From contig AKXM01000031.1 of NCBI GenBank assembly GCA_000277545.1, positions 62,001 to 126,000 on the forward strand: DNA of 64,000 nucleotides, written 5' to 3'. Positions 42,200 through 51,558 of the stretch are shown one piece after another. The position numbers and the translations under genes were made by a program. The notes under the pieces were generated by a model. It had not been told where the DNA came from. It saw only the letters and a program-made list of their open reading frames with translations, and searched no databases. Position 1 is the stretch's first letter. The number at the start of each line of letters is the position of its first letter. This DNA comes from Enterobacter sp. Ag1 (lineage in GTDB: Bacteria; Pseudomonadota; Gammaproteobacteria; Enterobacterales; Enterobacteriaceae).

Positions 42200-43168
42200 A
42201 TGACTCAAAGCATTCGTATTGAAAAAGGCCAGGGTGGATGGGGCGGGCCGCTGATCGTCCCGGTCGATCCGAGCAAAAAGATCGTTTACATCACGGCGGG
42301 TACGCGCCCGGCAATCGTCGATAAGCTGAGTGAAATGACCGGCTGCCAGGCGGTAGACGGTTTTAAAGACGGCGAGCCGCCGGAGGCAGAAATTGCGCTG
42401 GCAATCATAGACTGCGGTGGCACGCTGCGCTGCGGGCTCTACCCTAAACGCCGCATCCCGACGATCAATATCCACGCCACCGGCAAATCAGGTCCCCTGG
42501 CGCAGTACATTGTTGAAGATATTTACGTCTCAGGCGTCCGGGAAGAAAACATTAGTTGGGCAGATGGCGAACCGCAGATCGAGCGCAAACCTGCGCCAGC
42601 GCGGGACTACGACGCCAGCAAAAAAATTACCGAACAAAGCGACGGCCTGCTGGCCAAAGTCGGTATGGGAATGGGTTCAGCCGTCGCCGTGCTGTTTCAG
42701 GCGGGGCGCGACACTATCGACACGGTTCTGAAAACGATTCTGCCTTTTATGGCCTTCGTGTCGGCGCTGATTGGCATCATTATGGCCTCCGGGCTGGGCG
42801 ACTGGATTGCCCACGGCCTGGCCCCGCTGGCCAATAACCCTCTCGGTCTGATTACGCTCACGCTGATTTGTTCCTTCCCCCTGCTCTCACCTTTCCTTGG
42901 CCCTGGGGCGGTGATTGCGCAGGTCATCGGGGTGCTGATTGGGGTGCAGATTGGCCTCGGACATATCCCTCCTCACCTGGCGCTGCCCGCGCTGTTCGCC
43001 ATTAACGCCCAGGCCGCCTGCGATTTTATTCCTGTTGGCTTGTCTCTGGCGGAAGCGCGCCAGGAAACGGTGCGCGTCGGCGTGCCTTCTGTGCTGGTCG
43101 GGCGCTTTTTAACGGGCGCCCCTACCGTGCTAATTGCCTGGCTGGTGTCCGGCTTCATCTACCAATAA
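42200..43168 (+). CDS. srlE: PTS sorbitol transporter subunit IIBC, SrlE
   Basis: This 322-residue protein has an N-terminal EIIB domain (residues 1-125, phospho-Cys in the segment [17 protein letters not shown]) and a C-terminal EIIC domain (about 170-320). It phosphorylates incoming sorbitol with SrlA and SrlB. It starts 9 bp after srlA. High similarity to E. coli SrlE along the whole length. Confidence 0.96.
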   Translation: MTQSIRIEKGQGGWGGPLIVPVDPSKKIVYITAGTRPAIVDKLSEMTGCQAVDGFKDGEPPEAEIALAIIDCGGTLRCGLYPKRRIPTINIHATGKSGPLAQYIVEDIYVSGVREENISWADGEPQIERKPAPARDYDASKKITEQSDGLLAKVGMGMGSAVAVLFQAGRDTIDTVLKTILPFMAFVSALIGIIMASGLGDWIAHGLAPLANNPLGLITLTLICSFPLLSPFLGPGAVIAQVIGVLIGVQIGLGHIPPHLALPALFAINAQAACDFIPVGLSLAEARQETVRVGVPSVLVGRFLTGAPTVLIAWLVSGFIYQ

Positions 43169-43179
43169 AGGAAAGCCCC

Positions 43180-43542
43180 ATGCAAACCATTTACCAGACC
43201 ACCATCGTCCAGATTGGAGAGTGCGCTCGCGAGGCGCTGGCAGACAACATGCTTATTACCTTTCGGGAAGGCGCCCCGGCGGATATTCAGGATTACTGCT
43301 TTATCCACTGCCACGGCGAGCTGACCGGCCAGCTAAAGCCAGGTATCCACTTTGAACTCAATGGCCAACATTACGCCGTTACCGCAGTCGGCGACGTGGC
43401 CCAGCAAAACTTGCAGGAGCTCGGGCACATCACCCTGCGCTTCGATGGTGAAGCACGGGCGGAATACCCTGGCACCGTACACGTCGCTGGCCCGCTGCCT
43501 CAGGGCATTGAACCCGGCTGCCAGCTGAAGTTTGTTGCATAA
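43180..43542 (+). CDS. srlB: PTS sorbitol transporter subunit IIA, SrlB
   Basis: This 120-residue cytoplasmic EIIA(Gut) has its phospho-His in FIHCHGELTGQL. It accepts phosphate from HPr and passes it to SrlE. It starts 11 bp after srlE, with AAAGGAAAG. Length is close to E. coli SrlB (123). Confidence 0.95.
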   Translation: MQTIYQTTIVQIGECAREALADNMLITFREGAPADIQDYCFIHCHGELTGQLKPGIHFELNGQHYAVTAVGDVAQQNLQELGHITLRFDGEARAEYPGTVHVAGPLPQGIEPGCQLKFVA

Positions 43543-43571
43543 ACATTGTCATTTAATCAAAGGAGTAAAAC

Positions 43572-44351
43572 ATGAATCAGGTTGCCGTTGTCATCGGTGG
43601 AGGGCAAACGCTCGGGGCGTTTCTCTGCCATGGGCTGGCCCAGGAAGGCTACAAAGTTGCCGTGGTGGATATTCAAAGTGAGAAAGCGGCCCGCGTCGCG
43701 CAGGAAATTAACGACCAGTACGGGCCGGGTTCTGCCTGGGGATTTGGCTCGGACGCCACCAGCGAGCAAAGCGTTACCGCGCTGGCTCACGGCGTGGACG
43801 AGATTTTCGGCCAGGTCGATCTGCTGGTTTACAGTGCGGGCATCGCCAAAGCGGCGTTTATTGGTGATTTCGCTCTGGGGGATTTTGACCGTTCGCTGCA
43901 GGTAAACCTTGTGGGGTACTTCCTGTGCGCCAGGGAGTTCTCCCGCCTGATGATTCGCGACGGGATTAAAGGCCGCATCATCCAGATTAACTCAAAGTCC
44001 GGCAAGGTCGGCAGCAAGCACAACTCCGGCTACAGCGCGGCGAAATTTGGTGGCGTGGGGCTGACGCAGTCTCTCGCCCTCGATCTGGCGGAATACGGCA
44101 TCACGGTGCATGCGCTCATGTTGGGTAACCTGCTCAAGTCGCCAATGTTCCAGTCTCTGCTGCCGCAGTACGCGGAAAAACTCGGCATTCCTGCTGACGA
44201 AGTAGAGCAATACTACATCGACAAAGTCCCCTTAAAACGCGGCTGTGACTACCAGGATGTGCTTAACACGCTCCTGTTTTACGCCAGCGATAAAGCCTCT
44301 TACTGTACCGGACAGTCGATCAACGTCACCGGCGGGCAGGTTATGTTTTAA
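43572..44351 (+). CDS. srlD: Sorbitol-6-phosphate 2-dehydrogenase SrlD
   Basis: This 259-residue short-chain dehydrogenase has the NAD-binding GGGQTLGAF near residues 8-16 and the catalytic Ser in INSKSGKVG, with YxxxK as YSAAK. It oxidises sorbitol-6-phosphate to fructose-6-phosphate. ATG 43572 has AAAGGAG upstream. Same length as E. coli SrlD. Confidence 0.97.
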   Translation: MNQVAVVIGGGQTLGAFLCHGLAQEGYKVAVVDIQSEKAARVAQEINDQYGPGSAWGFGSDATSEQSVTALAHGVDEIFGQVDLLVYSAGIAKAAFIGDFALGDFDRSLQVNLVGYFLCAREFSRLMIRDGIKGRIIQINSKSGKVGSKHNSGYSAAKFGGVGLTQSLALDLAEYGITVHALMLGNLLKSPMFQSLLPQYAEKLGIPADEVEQYYIDKVPLKRGCDYQDVLNTLLFYASDKASYCTGQSINVTGGQVMF

Positions 44352-44408
44352 CTCTCGGGTCACCGGTTGCCTCTGGCCCTCAGCCAGAGGCTGCCCAAAG
44401 GAGGATGC

Positions 44409-44768
44409 ATGATGAATGCACTGATCGCCCTGGCGGCGATCGCCTGGCTAAGCCAGCTACTGCTCGGCGGCTGGCAAATTCGCCGTTTTAATCGGGCCTT
44501 TGACCGTCTCTGCCAGCAGGGTGCCGTTGGCGTAGGCCGTTCATCCGGGCGTTTTCGGCCCAGAGTGGTCATTGCCCTCGCCTTTGATGAGCGGCAAAAC
44601 GTCCGCGACAGCCTGATAATGAAAGGCCTGACGGTTTTTGCCCTCCCACAGCCAGTAATGCAGCTACACGGCATGAATCGGCAGGAATTGCAGCCCGATG
44701 TGATCTTTCCCCATGATCGTGATTGTCAGAATGCTCTATCATTAGCGCTTAAACTGAAACAGGGTTAA
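44409..44768 (+). CDS. gutM: Sorbitol operon activator GutM
   Basis: This 119-residue protein has a hydrophobic N-terminal segment (MMNALIALAAIAWLSQLLL) and the conserved GVGRSSGRF and LQPDVIFPHD. In E. coli GutM activates the srl operon. AGGAGG lies just upstream; ATG 44409 or the next codon, 44412, could start the protein, and alignment to E. coli GutM favours 44409. It lies between srlD and srlR. Confidence 0.93.
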   Translation: MMNALIALAAIAWLSQLLLGGWQIRRFNRAFDRLCQQGAVGVGRSSGRFRPRVVIALAFDERQNVRDSLIMKGLTVFALPQPVMQLHGMNRQELQPDVIFPHDRDCQNALSLALKLKQG

Positions 44769-44836
44769 TTTCGTTTCGAATGCTTATTGCTTGCGAAATT
44801 ACCGAATCGAAATTTATTGCAAGGTAATAAGAGCCT

Positions 44837-45622
44837 ATGAAACCACGTCAGCGGCAGGCGGCGATCCTGGAACATCTGCAAAAGCAGGGAAAATGCTCGG
44901 TGGAAGATCTCGCCCAGCATTTTCAAACCACCGGCACCACGATCCGTAAAGATTTGGTGCTGCTTGAAACGGCTGGCACCGTGCTTCGCACCTATGGCGG
45001 CGTAGTGCTCAGTAAAGACGAACCCGATCCGCCCATTGACCACAAAACGCTGATCAATACCCAGCAAAAACAGCAAATTGCCGAGGCGGCGGTCAAGTAC
45101 ATCCACGATGGCGATTCCATTATTCTGGATGCGGGCAGCACCGTTTTGCAGCTGGTCCCGCTGCTCCAGCACTTCAATAACATTACGGTGATGACCAACA
45201 GCCTGCATATCGTCAACGCGCTGTCTGAGCTGGACAACGAACAAACCATCCTGATGCCCGGCGGCACCTTCCGTAAGAAATCAGCCTCGTTTCATGGCCA
45301 ACTGGCGGAAAACGCCTTCGAACACTTCAGCTTTGACAGGCTCTTTATGGGCACCGATGGCATCGATCTCACCGCCGGGGTCACAACCTACAACGAGGTT
45401 TATACCGTCAGCAAAGCGATGTGCAACGCGGCGCGCGAAGTGATCCTGATGGCCGACTCCTCAAAATTTGGCCGTAAAAGCCCGAATATTGTCTGCGGAC
45501 TGGAGAGAGTGGATACGATCATCACCGACAGCGGCATTAGCCACGAATTCCTCACCGCGCTGCGTGAAAAAGGCGTGAAAGTGATTGTTACCGGAGAAGA
45601 AGATGCATCAGCGAATGATTGA
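44837..45622 (+). CDS. srlR: DeoR-family sorbitol repressor SrlR
   Basis: This 261-residue protein has an N-terminal DeoR winged helix ([20 protein letters not shown], then [14 protein letters not shown]) and a C-terminal sugar-phosphate isomerase-like sensor. It represses srl in the absence of sorbitol-6-phosphate. gutQ starts inside its last codons (45603), so the two genes overlap by 20 bp. Slightly longer than E. coli SrlR (257). Confidence 0.95.
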   Translation: MKPRQRQAAILEHLQKQGKCSVEDLAQHFQTTGTTIRKDLVLLETAGTVLRTYGGVVLSKDEPDPPIDHKTLINTQQKQQIAEAAVKYIHDGDSIILDAGSTVLQLVPLLQHFNNITVMTNSLHIVNALSELDNEQTILMPGGTFRKKSASFHGQLAENAFEHFSFDRLFMGTDGIDLTAGVTTYNEVYTVSKAMCNAAREVILMADSSKFGRKSPNIVCGLERVDTIITDSGISHEFLTALREKGVKVIVTGEEDASAND

Positions 45623-46565
45623 CGCCGCACGAGAAACCCTGCTGCTGGAATTACAGGAAGCGAGCCGCCTGCCGGACAGACTTGGCGAAGATTTTGTCGC
45701 CGCCGCCAACGCCGTGCTCACCTGTCAGGGGAAAGTGATTGTTTCCGGCATGGGCAAGTCCGGGCATATCGGGAAGAAAATTGCCGCCACCTTTGCCAGC
45801 ACCGGCACGCCCGCCTTCTTCGTTCACCCCGCCGAAGCGTTACACGGCGATTTGGGGATGATCGAAAGCCGCGACATCCTGCTGTTTATCTCCTATTCCG
45901 GCCATGCGAAAGAGCTGGATTTAATTATTCCTCGCCTGCAGGAAAAGGCCGTTAAGCTGATTGCGATTACCGGCAAAGCTGAGTCGCCGCTGGCGAAAGC
46001 GGCCTTTGCCACCGTAGATATTTCGGTAGAGCGTGAAGCCTGCCCGATGCGCCTTGCGCCGACCTCCAGCGCGGTTAATACATTAATGATGGGCGATGCA
46101 CTGGCCATGGCCGTCATGCAGGAGCGCGGCTTTAACGAAGAGGACTTTGCGCGTTCCCACCCTGCCGGTGCGTTAGGTGCCCGTTTGTTAAATCGGGTTC
46201 ATCATCTGATGCGCACCCACGAGCAGCTCCCACAGGTGGCGGACAGCGCCTCCGTCATGGATGCCATGCTGGAGCTAAGCCGCACAGGCCTGGGGCTGGT
46301 TGCCGTCTGCGACAAAGCGCAGCAAGTTGCCGGCGTCTTTACCGATGGCGACCTGCGCCGCTGGCTGGTGGGCGGCGGTAAGCTGGAAGCCGGGATCAAA
46401 GATGCCATGACGAAGAATGGCACGGTGCTGAATGCCGAAACCCGGGCGATAGATGCCAAAGAGATGCTGATGAAAAAACGCATTAGCGCGGCGCCGGTCG
46501 TGGATGAAAACGGCAGGCTGCTGGGGGCAATTAACCTGCATGATTTTCACCAGGCAGGTATTTGA
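45603..46565 (+). CDS. gutQ: Arabinose-5-phosphate isomerase GutQ
   Basis: This 320-residue protein has a SIS domain (residues 30-180, [20 protein letters not shown]) followed by two CBS domains (205-320). It converts ribulose-5-phosphate to arabinose-5-phosphate, the Kdo precursor, as the KdsD paralog. ATG 45603 has GGAGAAGAAG upstream and overlaps the end of srlR. It is the last gene of the srl operon and is followed by a strong hairpin. Confidence 0.95.
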   Translation: MHQRMIDAARETLLLELQEASRLPDRLGEDFVAAANAVLTCQGKVIVSGMGKSGHIGKKIAATFASTGTPAFFVHPAEALHGDLGMIESRDILLFISYSGHAKELDLIIPRLQEKAVKLIAITGKAESPLAKAAFATVDISVEREACPMRLAPTSSAVNTLMMGDALAMAVMQERGFNEEDFARSHPAGALGARLLNRVHHLMRTHEQLPQVADSASVMDAMLELSRTGLGLVAVCDKAQQVAGVFTDGDLRRWLVGGGKLEAGIKDAMTKNGTVLNAETRAIDAKEMLMKKRISAAPVVDENGRLLGAINLHDFHQAGI

Positions 46566-46573
46566 GAACCGCC

Positions 46574-46603
46574 TTTATCGCCCCCAAGCGGGGGCGATAA
46601 AAC
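46574..46603. terminator. Bidirectional terminator between gutQ and mltB
   Basis: Perfect 12-bp stem TTTATCGCCCCC/GGGGGCGATAAA with loop AAGC (46574-46601). T runs on either strand make it usable from both sides. Confidence 0.88.
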
Positions 46604-46606
46604 GTA

Positions 46607-47683
46607 TTACTGAACGCGAGCCAGCGCGACGGCCTGCCCTAATTGCCAGACCGCCATCGCATAATGGGTGCTGTGGTTGTAGCGGGTAATGGCGTAGAAG
46701 TTTGGCAGCCCGTACCAGTACTGGTAACGATCGCCCATATCCAGGCGCAGCAGGCTCACTTCCTGATGGTTGCCCAAAGCGCCCTGCGGGCTCAGGCCGG
46801 ACTGGCCCAGCGCCGCCACGGAGTATTTGGTGTTGAAGCCGTTAGCCAGCCCCGGTACCTGCCCATTGGCCGGCACGGCAACCATGTCGCCCTTCTCCCA
46901 GCCGTGTGCTTTGAAATAGTTCGCCACGCTGCCGATGGCATCTTCCGGATCCCACAGGTTCACGTGCCCGTCGCCGTTGAAGTCCACCGCGTACTCTTTA
47001 AATGAGGAAGGCATGAACTGCCCGTAACCCATTGCTCCGGCGAAGGAGCCTTTGAGCGCCAGCGGATCGTCCCCTTCATTACGCGCCATCAGCAGGAAGG
47101 TTTCCAGTTCGCCCGCAAAGTATTGCGCGCGGCGCGGATAGGCAAAGGCAAGCGTCGCGAGAGCATCCACGATGCGTGTTTTACCCATCACGCGGCCCCA
47201 GCGGGTTTCAACCCCGATGATCCCGACGATGATTTCCGGCGGCACGCCATAAACCTGATAGGCGCGGTTCAGGGCCGATTCATACTGGTTCCAGAACTTA
47301 ACGCCGTTCTGTACGTTATCCGGCGTGATGAATTTAGCGCGATAGCGTAGCCATGCCCCGTTCGGCCCGGCAGGCGGCGCGGTCGTCGGTGCCTGCTGAT
47401 CCATCAGGCGCAGCACGTAATCCAGACGTTTGGCCTGGGACAACACTTCATGCAGCTGGCGACGGTCAAAGCCATGCTCATTCACCATTTTGTCGATAAA
47501 CTTCTCTGCTTCCGGGTTGTAAGCAAAATCACCGGTTTGCATAAAGACATCGTGCTGTGGCTGGAGCAGGAAACCGCCAGACGGCGTGCCGCTGGTCGTC
47601 TGCTGTTCGGCGGTTTTCGGCTTACTGCTACAGGCAGAGAGTAAAACCAGCATAGGAAGAAGTGCTGCGGCTGAATAACGCAT
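46607..47683 (-). CDS. mltB: Membrane-bound lytic murein transglycosylase B, MltB
   Basis: This 358-residue outer-membrane lipoprotein has a lipobox (LLSACS, lipidated Cys18) and a SLT-like catalytic domain with the catalytic Glu in GVETRWGR. The EF-hand-like calcium loop DFNGDGHVN is present. It cleaves peptidoglycan to 1,6-anhydromuropeptides. In E. coli mltB lies between pncC and srlA; here it is on the far side of gutQ, facing the srl operon. Confidence 0.96.
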   Translation of the reverse strand: MRYSAAALLPMLVLLSACSSKPKTAEQQTTSGTPSGGFLLQPQHDVFMQTGDFAYNPEAEKFIDKMVNEHGFDRRQLHEVLSQAKRLDYVLRLMDQQAPTTAPPAGPNGAWLRYRAKFITPDNVQNGVKFWNQYESALNRAYQVYGVPPEIIVGIIGVETRWGRVMGKTRIVDALATLAFAYPRRAQYFAGELETFLLMARNEGDDPLALKGSFAGAMGYGQFMPSSFKEYAVDFNGDGHVNLWDPEDAIGSVANYFKAHGWEKGDMVAVPANGQVPGLANGFNTKYSVAALGQSGLSPQGALGNHQEVSLLRLDMGDRYQYWYGLPNFYAITRYNHSTHYAMAVWQLGQAVALARVQ

Positions 47684-47911
47684 CTGATGGGCTGTCCCTG
47701 TGAATGTTCGCGAAAGTTTCGCAATAATGGTAATCCATAATTACTCATCTGAATATGTCTCTCTGGCCCCTCACGTCATACTCGACGGGTCTCTGGTCGC
47801 GACTTATTGGCAGCCCGGAGATGAATCTTCCCTCTGCCAAACCGCCGCAATGCGTTACCAGAAGCGTCGGCAGGGCATATCATTTAAAAAAGTGATCTAA
47901 ATTGATATAAC

Positions 47912-47931
47912 CGTTCAAAATAGCGAACAAT
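47912..47931 (-). promoter_or_regulatory. LysR operator, copy 1
   Basis: On the minus strand ATTGTTCGCTATTTTGAACG, 11 bp before the LysR start codon. The same sequence (two changes) is found before the OsmC-like gene at 49078-49098. The form is TGTTCG-N6-CGAACA or close to it. Confidence 0.7.
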
Positions 47932-47941
47932 AAGCCCTGAG

Positions 47942-48880
47942 ATGAACAATAAATTTCAAGCGATGGAAGTCTTTGTGCAGGTGGTTGACGCCGGCGGATT
48001 CAGTCGTGCGGCGGAAGCCATGAAGCTGCCCAAAGTGACGGTGTCGACGCTGATTAAGACGCTGGAGACAACGCTGGGGGTCAGGCTGCTGAACCGTACC
48101 ACACGTCACTGCAGCGTCACCGCGGACGGTGCCGCCTACTACGAACATTGTTTACGCATTTTGACGGAGATTCGCGTAGCGGAAGAATCGCTCTCAAGCA
48201 CCAGACTCAGTCCAAAAGGACGGCTGCGGGTCGATGCCCCCACCGGTCTTGCCAGCGAAGTTCTGGTGCCCGCCCTGCCTGATTTCTTTGCCCGTTTCCC
48301 TGACATCAGGCTAGAACTGGGCTGCAGCGATCGCTCAGTCGATCTGATCGAGGAGGGCGTAGATTGTGCCGTGCGGGTCGGCGAGCTACGCAACTCTAGC
48401 TTGATTGCACGTCGCGTGGGCGTTATGCACTACATGACCTGCGCGGCCCCGTCCTACCTGAAGTGTCATGGCCGCCCCCTGCACCCGGACGATCTGGTGC
48501 ATCATCAATGCCTGAATTATTTTTCGCCCCGCACTGGCCAGATTTTTGATTGGCATTTTTCCCGTGAGGGGGAACGTATCAAGCGTACTCTCACCGGCCC
48601 CATCGCACTGAATGACAGTTATGCATATACCGCGGCTGGCTTATCCGGCCTGGGCATCGTGCAAATGGCGGCGTTCCTGATGGAACCCATGCTGAAAGAT
48701 GGCCGTTTCGAGTTGATACTCGACGACTGGAGCAATGATCCGATGCCTATTCATGTGGTGTATCCGCAGAATCGCCATCTATCGACCAAGGTCCGCGTTT
48801 TTGTGGAGTGGATTGTCGAGCTTTTTGCGAAGCATCCAGGTATGGCCCCGGCGACAGCCCGTCGTGCCCGTCGCACTTAA
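47942..48880 (+). CDS. LysR-family transcriptional regulator
   Basis: This 312-residue regulator has an N-terminal winged helix (residues 1-60, AMEVFVQVVDAGGFSRAAEA, KVTVSTLIKTLE) and a LysR substrate-binding domain (90-300). It resembles the regulators of small oxidoreductase and GST operons, but its effector is unknown. A near-identical 20-bp operator lies before this gene and before the OsmC-GST-glyoxalase genes, so it likely controls itself and that unit. Intact. Confidence 0.88.
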   Translation: MNNKFQAMEVFVQVVDAGGFSRAAEAMKLPKVTVSTLIKTLETTLGVRLLNRTTRHCSVTADGAAYYEHCLRILTEIRVAEESLSSTRLSPKGRLRVDAPTGLASEVLVPALPDFFARFPDIRLELGCSDRSVDLIEEGVDCAVRVGELRNSSLIARRVGVMHYMTCAAPSYLKCHGRPLHPDDLVHHQCLNYFSPRTGQIFDWHFSREGERIKRTLTGPIALNDSYAYTAAGLSGLGIVQMAAFLMEPMLKDGRFELILDDWSNDPMPIHVVYPQNRHLSTKVRVFVEWIVELFAKHPGMAPATARRARRT

Positions 48881-49223
48881 CTTCTCATGTCATGGCGTTG
48901 AGTTGCCGCTGGCCCCCACTTCTTCGAAAACGATCCCACCTGCCTTGACCCCGCCCCGCACATCCCAGCTAGCTTGAAGCCGGAGCCATAGCCCTACCCG
49001 GGAGGGTAACCCGACCGGGAAACTCTCCTGCCGGCTGGACATATCTTGAAGCTCGAGCCCCGAATTGGCTGCCTGTCATTGTTCGCTATTTCGAACAGTC
49101 ATATCCATTTACATGGCTTTTTCCGACTACAGGCCATGTTTAAGATGGCCGCAAGAAAGCCGCCAAAACGGCAAGGCAATCTGACTTTGACAACCAGCCG
49201 CAGAGCGGCTTCTGGAGGATCAT
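48881..49223 (+). promoter_or_regulatory. Promoter region of the OsmC-GST-glyoxalase unit
   Basis: No gene. It holds a nested hairpin CCCGG-GA-GGGT-A-ACCC-GA-CCGGG at 48997-49019 (symmetric GA/GA internal loop) and the LysR operator copy 2 at 49078-49098. The rest is featureless. The start of the operon is at 49224, with GGAGGATC upstream. Confidence 0.65.
49078..49098 (+). promoter_or_regulatory. LysR operator, copy 2
   Basis: The sequence ATTGTTCGCTATTTCGAACAG holds the perfect palindrome TGTTCG-N6-CGAACA (49080-49097). It matches, on the opposite strand, the site at 47912-47931 upstream of the LysR gene with two differences. Confidence 0.75.
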
Positions 49224-49781
49224 ATGATGGGCAAAACCGTAAACGGTATCAACGTCGCCGACCTACAACAATTCGCCCAGGACGTGCGCGACAACCCGGC
49301 CAGGGGCGCAATCCGCTTCAACGTTAAAACGAAATGGCAGGGCCAGACGCGGACGGTAGCGAGCGTCGATCATTACGAACTGGGGGGCGAGAAACACGCA
49401 CGCCATTTCGAGATTGCCGCCGACGAACCGGCCCAGCTGCTGGGACAGAATACCGCGCCTAACCCACAGGAACTGCTGATGGCAGCGCTAAACGCCTGCA
49501 TGTCAGTCGGCTATGCGGCGAATGCGGCCGCCATGGGCATCACCCTCCACAGTCTTGAAATCGAAACTGACGGTGAACTGGACCTGCGAGGTTTCCTGGG
49601 CCTGGATGACAGCGTGAATCCCGGCTATGACGAAATCCGGTATGTGGTGCGCCTGCGCACTGATGCCACCCGCGAGCGGGTTGAGGAATTACACGCCCAG
49701 GCGACAAGAACGTCGGTCAACCTGGCGAACTTCTCCCGGGCGATCCGCATGGTCGAAACGCTGGAAATCCTCGAACCATAA
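49224..49781 (+). CDS. OsmC-family protein
   Basis: This 185-residue protein of the OsmC/Ohr fold has the first conserved motif NPQELLMAALNACMSVGYAA (Cys near residue 93). The second Cys of true OsmC/Ohr peroxidases is absent: the equivalent segment reads TRTSVNLANFSR. It may therefore not act as a classical thiol peroxidase. It is the first gene of the LysR-regulated unit, 34 bp upstream of the GST gene; GGAGGATC is the ribosome site. ATG 49224 or 49227 could start it. Confidence 0.85.
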   Translation: MMGKTVNGINVADLQQFAQDVRDNPARGAIRFNVKTKWQGQTRTVASVDHYELGGEKHARHFEIAADEPAQLLGQNTAPNPQELLMAALNACMSVGYAANAAAMGITLHSLEIETDGELDLRGFLGLDDSVNPGYDEIRYVVRLRTDATRERVEELHAQATRTSVNLANFSRAIRMVETLEILEP

Positions 49782-49815
49782 CCGCCAACAAGCTCAACAT
49801 TAAATCTGAGGACTC

Positions 49816-50427
49816 ATGAAACTCTATTACTCCCCTGGCTCTTGCGGGCTTTCCCCGGCCATCGCGCTGCGCGAGGCGTGCCTTGCCTTCGATCTGGTCA
49901 AAGTAGACTTCGCCACGAAGACGACTGTCGAGGGCAATTATCTCGATGTGAACCCGAAAGGCTTCATTCCGATTCTGGTGCTCGATAACGGTGACTTGAT
50001 TACCGAAGGTGCAGTCATCCTGCAGTGGATCGCCGACCAGAACCCCGGCCTTAACCTGCTGCCCCCCTTCGGCACGCAGGAGCGCTATCGCGCGCTGGAA
50101 TGGCTCAATGTTATCGCGACCGACCTTGCCAAAGGGATGTCGACGATGTTCCAGCCCTTTTTCGACGATGCGGCGAAAAACCGCTACGCCGAAGGATTCC
50201 TCAAAGGTCGGTTCGCCTTTGTTGAAGAGCATCTGTCGAACAACGACTATGTGCTCGGCAACGAATTTTCGGCACCTGATGCCTATCTCTATAACGTACT
50301 GAACTGGCCGCCCCGCGTTGGGATCGACATGTCCGTTTACCCGGCCATTGAGCGATTCATGCGGCGCATGGAACAGCGCCCCAGCGTTCAGGCCGCACGC
50401 GCGGCAGAAGGTCTGCCCCCGCGCTGA
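49816..50427 (+). CDS. Glutathione S-transferase
   Basis: This 203-residue GST has a thioredoxin-like N-domain (MKLYYSPGSCGLSPAIALRE, with the bacterial beta-class residue Cys10 and Ser/Pro region, cis-Pro in NPKGFIPIL near 53) and an all-helical C-domain (90-200). It conjugates or reduces electrophiles with glutathione. It is 34 bp downstream of the OsmC-like gene, probably in one transcript. A hairpin follows at 50446-50474. Confidence 0.9.
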   Translation: MKLYYSPGSCGLSPAIALREACLAFDLVKVDFATKTTVEGNYLDVNPKGFIPILVLDNGDLITEGAVILQWIADQNPGLNLLPPFGTQERYRALEWLNVIATDLAKGMSTMFQPFFDDAAKNRYAEGFLKGRFAFVEEHLSNNDYVLGNEFSAPDAYLYNVLNWPPRVGIDMSVYPAIERFMRRMEQRPSVQAARAAEGLPPR

Positions 50428-50445
50428 GCAGTAAGTAGATCGCAA

Positions 50446-50474
50446 GCCGCCGGCCAATACCCGGCGCCGGCGGC
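50446..50474 (+). terminator. GC-rich hairpin between GST and glyoxalase II genes
   Basis: Perfect 9-bp stem GCCGCCGGC/GCCGGCGGC with an 11-nt loop, without a T run. It may weaken expression of the third gene or stabilise the upstream mRNA. Confidence 0.5.
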
Positions 50475-50563
50475 AGCGGTTATTCATTCGGGGTTCAATG
50501 CCTCAGCGGCGCTCTAATTTCCCATCAAACAGCGCCGCGCTTTATTGTTTCCAGGAGTCCAGG

Positions 50564-51361
50564 ATGATCGTTGAAAAGTGCAATGGGTTATCGGTGCAGA
50601 TCCTGCCCGTTCTCGAAGATAATTATATTTTCCTTATAGAAGATTTACGGACAGGTGCCCTGGCCGTCGTTGATCCAACCGAGGCCAGTCCGGTACTGGA
50701 TGTGCTTGAAGGGAGGCGCGTAGATCTGATCCTTAATACGCACCATCATTGGGACCACGTTTTAGGCAACACGGAGATCAAGCGAAAAACAGGGGCACGC
50801 GTCATTGGCCCGGCGGCCGAAGTGGATGATATCCCGGGTATCGATCGGGGCGTGATCGGAGGCGATACGGTAGCATTGGGGGAGCATATTGCCCTGGTTA
50901 TCGACGTGCCGGGGAATACGAGCGGGCACATCGCCTTTTGGTTCAAGGAGGCCGGGCTTCTCTTTTCCGGCGACACCATCTTTCATCTTGGCTGCGGGCG
51001 TGTCCAGGAAGCTATGCCGGCCCAGATGTGGACTTCGATCGATAAAATAAGATCGCTGCCGCCGGAAACGCTCATCTATTCCTCGCACGAATACGCCGCC
51101 GACAATGCCCGCTTCGCGCTCACAATCGAACCAGACAACGCCGATCTGCTGAAGCAGATCGCGCTGATAGAGGACAAGAGGCAAGCGGGCATGCCGACCG
51201 TTCCATCGACACTGGCAACGGAGCTCGCGGCCAATCCGTTTCTACGCGTCGATCGGGCTTCCATACGTTCCCGATTGGGTTGTATGGAGAGCGCCAACTG
51301 GGAAGTCTTTGCCAAACTACGCCGTATGAAAGACGCTTTCCGGGAGCTAAAAAATCTGTGA
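50564..51361 (+). CDS. Glyoxalase II-like hydrolase (hydroxyacylglutathione hydrolase)
   Basis: This 265-residue metallo-beta-lactamase-fold hydrolase has the binuclear zinc motif THHHWDH (residues 59-65), GDTIFHLGCGR and a YSSHEY motif. It resembles GloB, which hydrolyses S-lactoylglutathione to lactate and glutathione. ATG 50564 (MIVEKCN) has CCAGGAG upstream; the longer frame to 50498 is unlikely. Together with the GST it forms a glutathione-dependent aldehyde detoxification unit, and it is presumably a second GloB. Confidence 0.9.
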   Translation: MIVEKCNGLSVQILPVLEDNYIFLIEDLRTGALAVVDPTEASPVLDVLEGRRVDLILNTHHHWDHVLGNTEIKRKTGARVIGPAAEVDDIPGIDRGVIGGDTVALGEHIALVIDVPGNTSGHIAFWFKEAGLLFSGDTIFHLGCGRVQEAMPAQMWTSIDKIRSLPPETLIYSSHEYAADNARFALTIEPDNADLLKQIALIEDKRQAGMPTVPSTLATELAANPFLRVDRASIRSRLGCMESANWEVFAKLRRMKDAFRELKNL

Positions 51362-51558
51362 ATGGTTTCGGAAATTTTTAGCTCACGTCGATATAACAGG
51401 CTAAACGAGATAGCTAAAGCTCTGTTACGTCCAAAAGTGGCGTAACAGATGCATAAGCCGGTTATTAAAAACCGCCACTCGTTGCCCAATGCCAGCCGGT
51501 TGAAGTTTCCTGGGAGGGAAGATTCAAAGACACACAGGCGGAAAGTAAAAGCGTGTGT
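51362..51558. other. Intergenic region between glyoxalase II and TetR genes
   Basis: Convergent gap of 197 bp. No gene; a weak hairpin GTTTAT...is not supported. Contains the 3' ends of both transcripts. Confidence 0.4.
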
